Shown: positions 61,588 through 64,000 of the stretch, piece after piece
How the letters are laid out: each line of letters starts with the position of its first letter
Position numbering within the stretch: position 1 is the stretch's first letter
From: Artemisia argyi
Lineage: Eukaryota; Streptophyta; Magnoliopsida; Asterales; Asteraceae
Direction: 5' to 3'
NCBI GenBank assembly: GCA_030686995.1
Contig: CM060693.1
Span: 117,393,228 to 117,457,227 of the forward strand
DNA length: 64,000 nt
Translations under genes and position numbers: made by a program
The notes under the pieces: model-generated
Databases searched by the model: none
What the model was told of the DNA's origin: nothing
What the model saw: only the letters and a program-made list of their open reading frames with translations

Positions 61588-62164
61588 AGTTTCTATTAGG
61601 ACAGACCATGGTAGACAATTTGACAATGAAGTTCAATTCGGAGCTTATTGTGATGCTAATGGTATTACTCACAATTTCTCGGCTTCACAATCAAATGGGG
61701 TAGTTGAAAGGAAAAATAGAACCTTACAAGAAATTAGTAGAACCATGCTCAATGAGCAATCAATTCCCCAAAAATTTTGGTGTAATGCCATAGATACATC
61801 CACCTATATTCTTAATAGAATTTTAATTAGACAAATCATAGGAAAAACCCCTTATGAAATTTTGAAAGGTAGGAAACCTTCCCTAGATTACGTTAGAGTG
61901 TTTGGTAGCAAATGCAATACTCTAAACACCAAAGACTATCTCACCAAGTTTGACCCAAAGTCTTACGAAGGTATATTTCTAGGTTACTCTAAAACTGGTA
62001 AAGCCTACATTGTCTTAAACAAGGAAATAATGGTCGTCGAAGAATCACTCAACGTGACATTCGATGAGAGTCCCCCTCCGTCTAAAACTTCACCTTTGGT
62101 AGATGATGATTTGGATGAAGAAAACGCCATAGTTGAAAACATGAAAAACCTAGACATATTTTAA
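61588..62164 (+). pseudogene. Element A integrase, second part
   Basis: Resumes in frame after element B with SIRTDHGRQFDNEVQFGAYC (second catalytic Asp) and QSNGVVERKNRTLQE (catalytic Glu), then YEILKGRKPSLDYVRVFGSK of the integrase C-terminal part. A few residues expected between FSA and QSNG are missing. An in-frame TAA at 62162-62164 ends the segment; the linker continues eroded to 62302. Confidence 0.88.
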
Positions 62165-62302
62165 GAAACCATCGAAATAGGTGAAACTTCAAATGTTAAA
62201 GAATCTAAAAGCCACCGTTTAGATAACGTCATAGGAAGCCTAAACCAAAGAACCCTTAGATCACAAGTTCAAAACAATAACAACCTCTTTTGTTTTGTTT
62301 CA

Positions 62303-63013
62303 ATGATTGAACCTAAAAATGTCAATGAAGCATTGAAAGATGAAAGTTGGTTCATCACAATGCAAGAAGAATTAAACCAATTTAAATCTAATGATGTTTG
62401 GATGTTAGTACCAAGACCTAAGAATATCACAATAATAGGGACTAAGTGGGTATTTAGAAACAAACTAGATGAAAATGGTATTGTATCTAGGAAAAAAGCT
62501 AAGTTAGTCGCACAAGGCCATAATCTACAGGAAGGAATTGATTATGATGAAACCAATGCACCCATAGCTAGACTTGAGTCCATTAGGATATTACTCGCAT
62601 ATGCATGTGCATTAGATTTTAAATTGTTCCAAATGGATGTGAAAAGTGCATTCCTAAACGGTCTCATCAATGAGGAGGTATATGTTGCACAACCTCCAGG
62701 ATTCATTGACTTCGAGTACCCCGAGCATGTTTTTCAATTAAAGAAAGCTTTATATGGTTTAAAACAAGCCCCTATGGCTTGGTGTGATAGGTTGAAAGCT
62801 TTTCTTCTTAAGCATGAATACTCGATGGGAATGGTAGATAACACTCTTTTCACCATGAAGAAAGATTCAAACATCATAATCGTCCAAATATATGTTGATG
62901 ACATTATATTTGGTTCAACTTGTCAAGACATGTGTGATGAATTCTCAAGAATCATGCGTGACGAGTTAGAAATGAGTATGATGGGCGAGCTTAACTTCTT
63001 CCTTGGACTATAA
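62303..63013 (+). pseudogene. Element A reverse transcriptase
   Basis: Copia reverse transcriptase (RVT_2) with WVFRNKLDENGIVSRKKAKL, FQMDVKSAFLNG, KKALYGLKQAPMAWCDRLKA, and the active-site YVDD at 62891-62902 followed by IIFGST. The frame is open through the catalytic core and ends at a TAA (63011-63013) in FLGL-stop-IKQ, where Gln is usual. APVARLES reads APIARLES and the Tyr before it has become Asn. Its product would have copied element RNA into DNA. Confidence 0.9.
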
Positions 63014-63841
63014 ATAAAACAATTAGATGATGGAATATTCTTTAATCAATCTAAATATATTAAGGAAATGCTTAAGAAATTCAGACTAGAAGATACCAAA
63101 CCTACGAAAACCCCAATGGCTACGGACACAAAGCTCACCAAGGATGAAGAGGGTGAATCCGTAGATAGTACTGAGTATAGAGGTATGATAGGAAGTTTAT
63201 TGTACCTAACGGCAAGTAGGCCCGATATCATGTTTAGTGTATGCCTTTGTGCTCGCTTTCAAGAAGATCCCAAATCTTCCCACTTAGAAGCGGTTAAACG
63301 TATCTTCCGATACATTAAAGGCACTATGCACTTAGGATTATGGTATCCTAAGGGGACCGACATAGAAACTATAGTTAACGCCGACTCTGATCATGCGGGA
63401 GATTATGTGGATCGAAAAAGTACTAGTGGCATTTATACCTTCATGGGTTGTTGCTTAACTTCTTGGTTCTCCAAGAAACAAATGGCACTAGCTATCTCCA
63501 AAACCGAAGCCGAATATGTAAGCGCCGGAAAGGAATGTCAACAAGCACTATGGATGAAACAAGCTCTCGTAGACTATGGTATTACACTTGATGACATTCC
63601 AATCATGTGTAATAATAAAGGAGCTATAGATTTAAGTAAAAACCCCGTGCAACACTCTCGTACCAAACACATTGAGATTCGTCACCATTTTCTTAGGGAT
63701 AATGTGCAAAAGGGTAACATATCTATTGAAAAAGTTCCAACGAAGGAAAACATAGCTGATATTCTTACTAAACCACTTAAGCGTGAACCATTCTTTTATC
63801 TTCGATTAGGATTAGGAATGATGGAACTCATATCTCCTTAG
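63014..63841 (+). pseudogene. Element A connection domain and RNase H
   Basis: Continues the same frame after the stop. It has SLLYLTASRPDIMFSVCLCA, then RNase H with NADSDHAGDYVDRKSTSGIY (catalytic Asp), SKTEAEYVSAGKECQQALWM (catalytic Glu), KGAIDLSKNPVQHSRTKHIE and ADILTKPLKREPF. Ends at the natural stop 63839-63841. It removes template RNA during reverse transcription in active relatives. Confidence 0.9.
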
Positions 63842-64000
63842 ATTTCATAGTTAAAGAATGCCTTCTGATCTGAGTCTAGGATTCTCTTGCGCACAAAAAT
63901 TATAAATTGGGGAAGTAACTATTTTTATTAACAATCATTGTTGCATGATAATAAGAAAACTTAATTTTGTGCATAAAAACCCCAATTCATGTGTTCAAAA
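63842..64000 (+). other. Element A 3' untranslated region
   Basis: Non-coding tail. AATTGGGGAAG near 63905 is a possible weak polypurine tract, but what follows does not resemble the start of the 5' LTR region, so the 3' LTR is not reached. Confidence 0.5.

Larger units (their letters stand above)
29160..64000 (+). mobile_element. Copia element A (SIRE/Maximus-like), split by two insertions
   Basis: One element in three pieces: 29160-30546, 40820-43128 and 61583 to the window end. The domain order gag, protease, integrase, reverse transcriptase, RNase H is that of Ty1/Copia. The pieces rejoin in frame at both insertion points once each 5-bp duplication is counted once (aatct in gag, aacat in integrase). 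Premature stops and frameshifts in gag, integrase and pol show it is dead. The 3' LTR lies beyond the window. Family placement as SIRE/Maximus is from resemblance of gag and integrase. Confidence 0.85.

Overview
The window looks like nuclear DNA from a flowering plant. It is AT-rich, has GT-AG introns and long (TA)n runs, and is packed with plant LTR retrotransposons whose primer sites match initiator-Met tRNA. The gag and pol sequences resemble families abundant in Asteraceae (daisy family). That placement is inference from remembered family resemblance, not from a search. I see no clearly intact host gene.

Region 1 (about 1-19.6 kb) is a graveyard of exon-sized pieces of at least nine unrelated host genes. 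They lie on both strands, keep their introns, and mostly carry frameshifts or stops: a MATE transporter, a UVR8-like RCC1 repeat, a presequence-protease-like exon, an NT-C2 (EEIG1/EHBP1) domain, Rab GDI, a sulfate transporter, the tail of a KH-domain protein, an NPH3/BTB tail, and an SPB1/FtsJ methyltransferase. Some pieces are fused: NT-C2 runs into GDI, and the KH tail runs into the sulfate transporter STAS exon. Between them lie minisatellite arrays that all contain the palindrome TTCACATGTGAA, one or two short Helitron-like elements, and small retroposed insertions. DNA-level capture and shuffling, as by Helitrons or Pack-MULEs, is the best explanation, but no outer element boundary was found.

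Region 2 (about 20-29 kb) is a decayed Mutator-like (MULE) element. It has a four-exon FAR1-type transposase on the + strand (21.07-24.17 kb) and, convergent to it, a five-exon Ulp1-like protease gene on the - strand (25.05-28.43 kb). The motif TGATGCACTAA is scattered through its introns and flanks. The transposase has four stop codons and a frameshift. The protease has serine where the catalytic cysteine is expected, and a 43-bp near-perfect inverted repeat inside its first exon.

Region 3 (about 29.1-64 kb) is one old SIRE/Maximus-type Copia element (A) split by nested insertions. Gypsy-type element D (30547-40819, target duplication aatct) sits in its gag and itself contains a truncated Copia-type gag-bearing element E (35532 to about 39648). 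Element B (43129-61582, duplication aacat) sits in its integrase and has 3.1-kb LTRs with a non-coding interior. Element C (48690-59521, duplication atatc) sits in B's 3' LTR; it has nearly identical 3.96-kb LTRs and a single intact gag gene, so it is the youngest. The order of insertion is A first, then D and B, then E into D and C into B. Element A's integrase, reverse transcriptase and RNase H resume at 61.6 kb, and its 3' LTR lies beyond the window.
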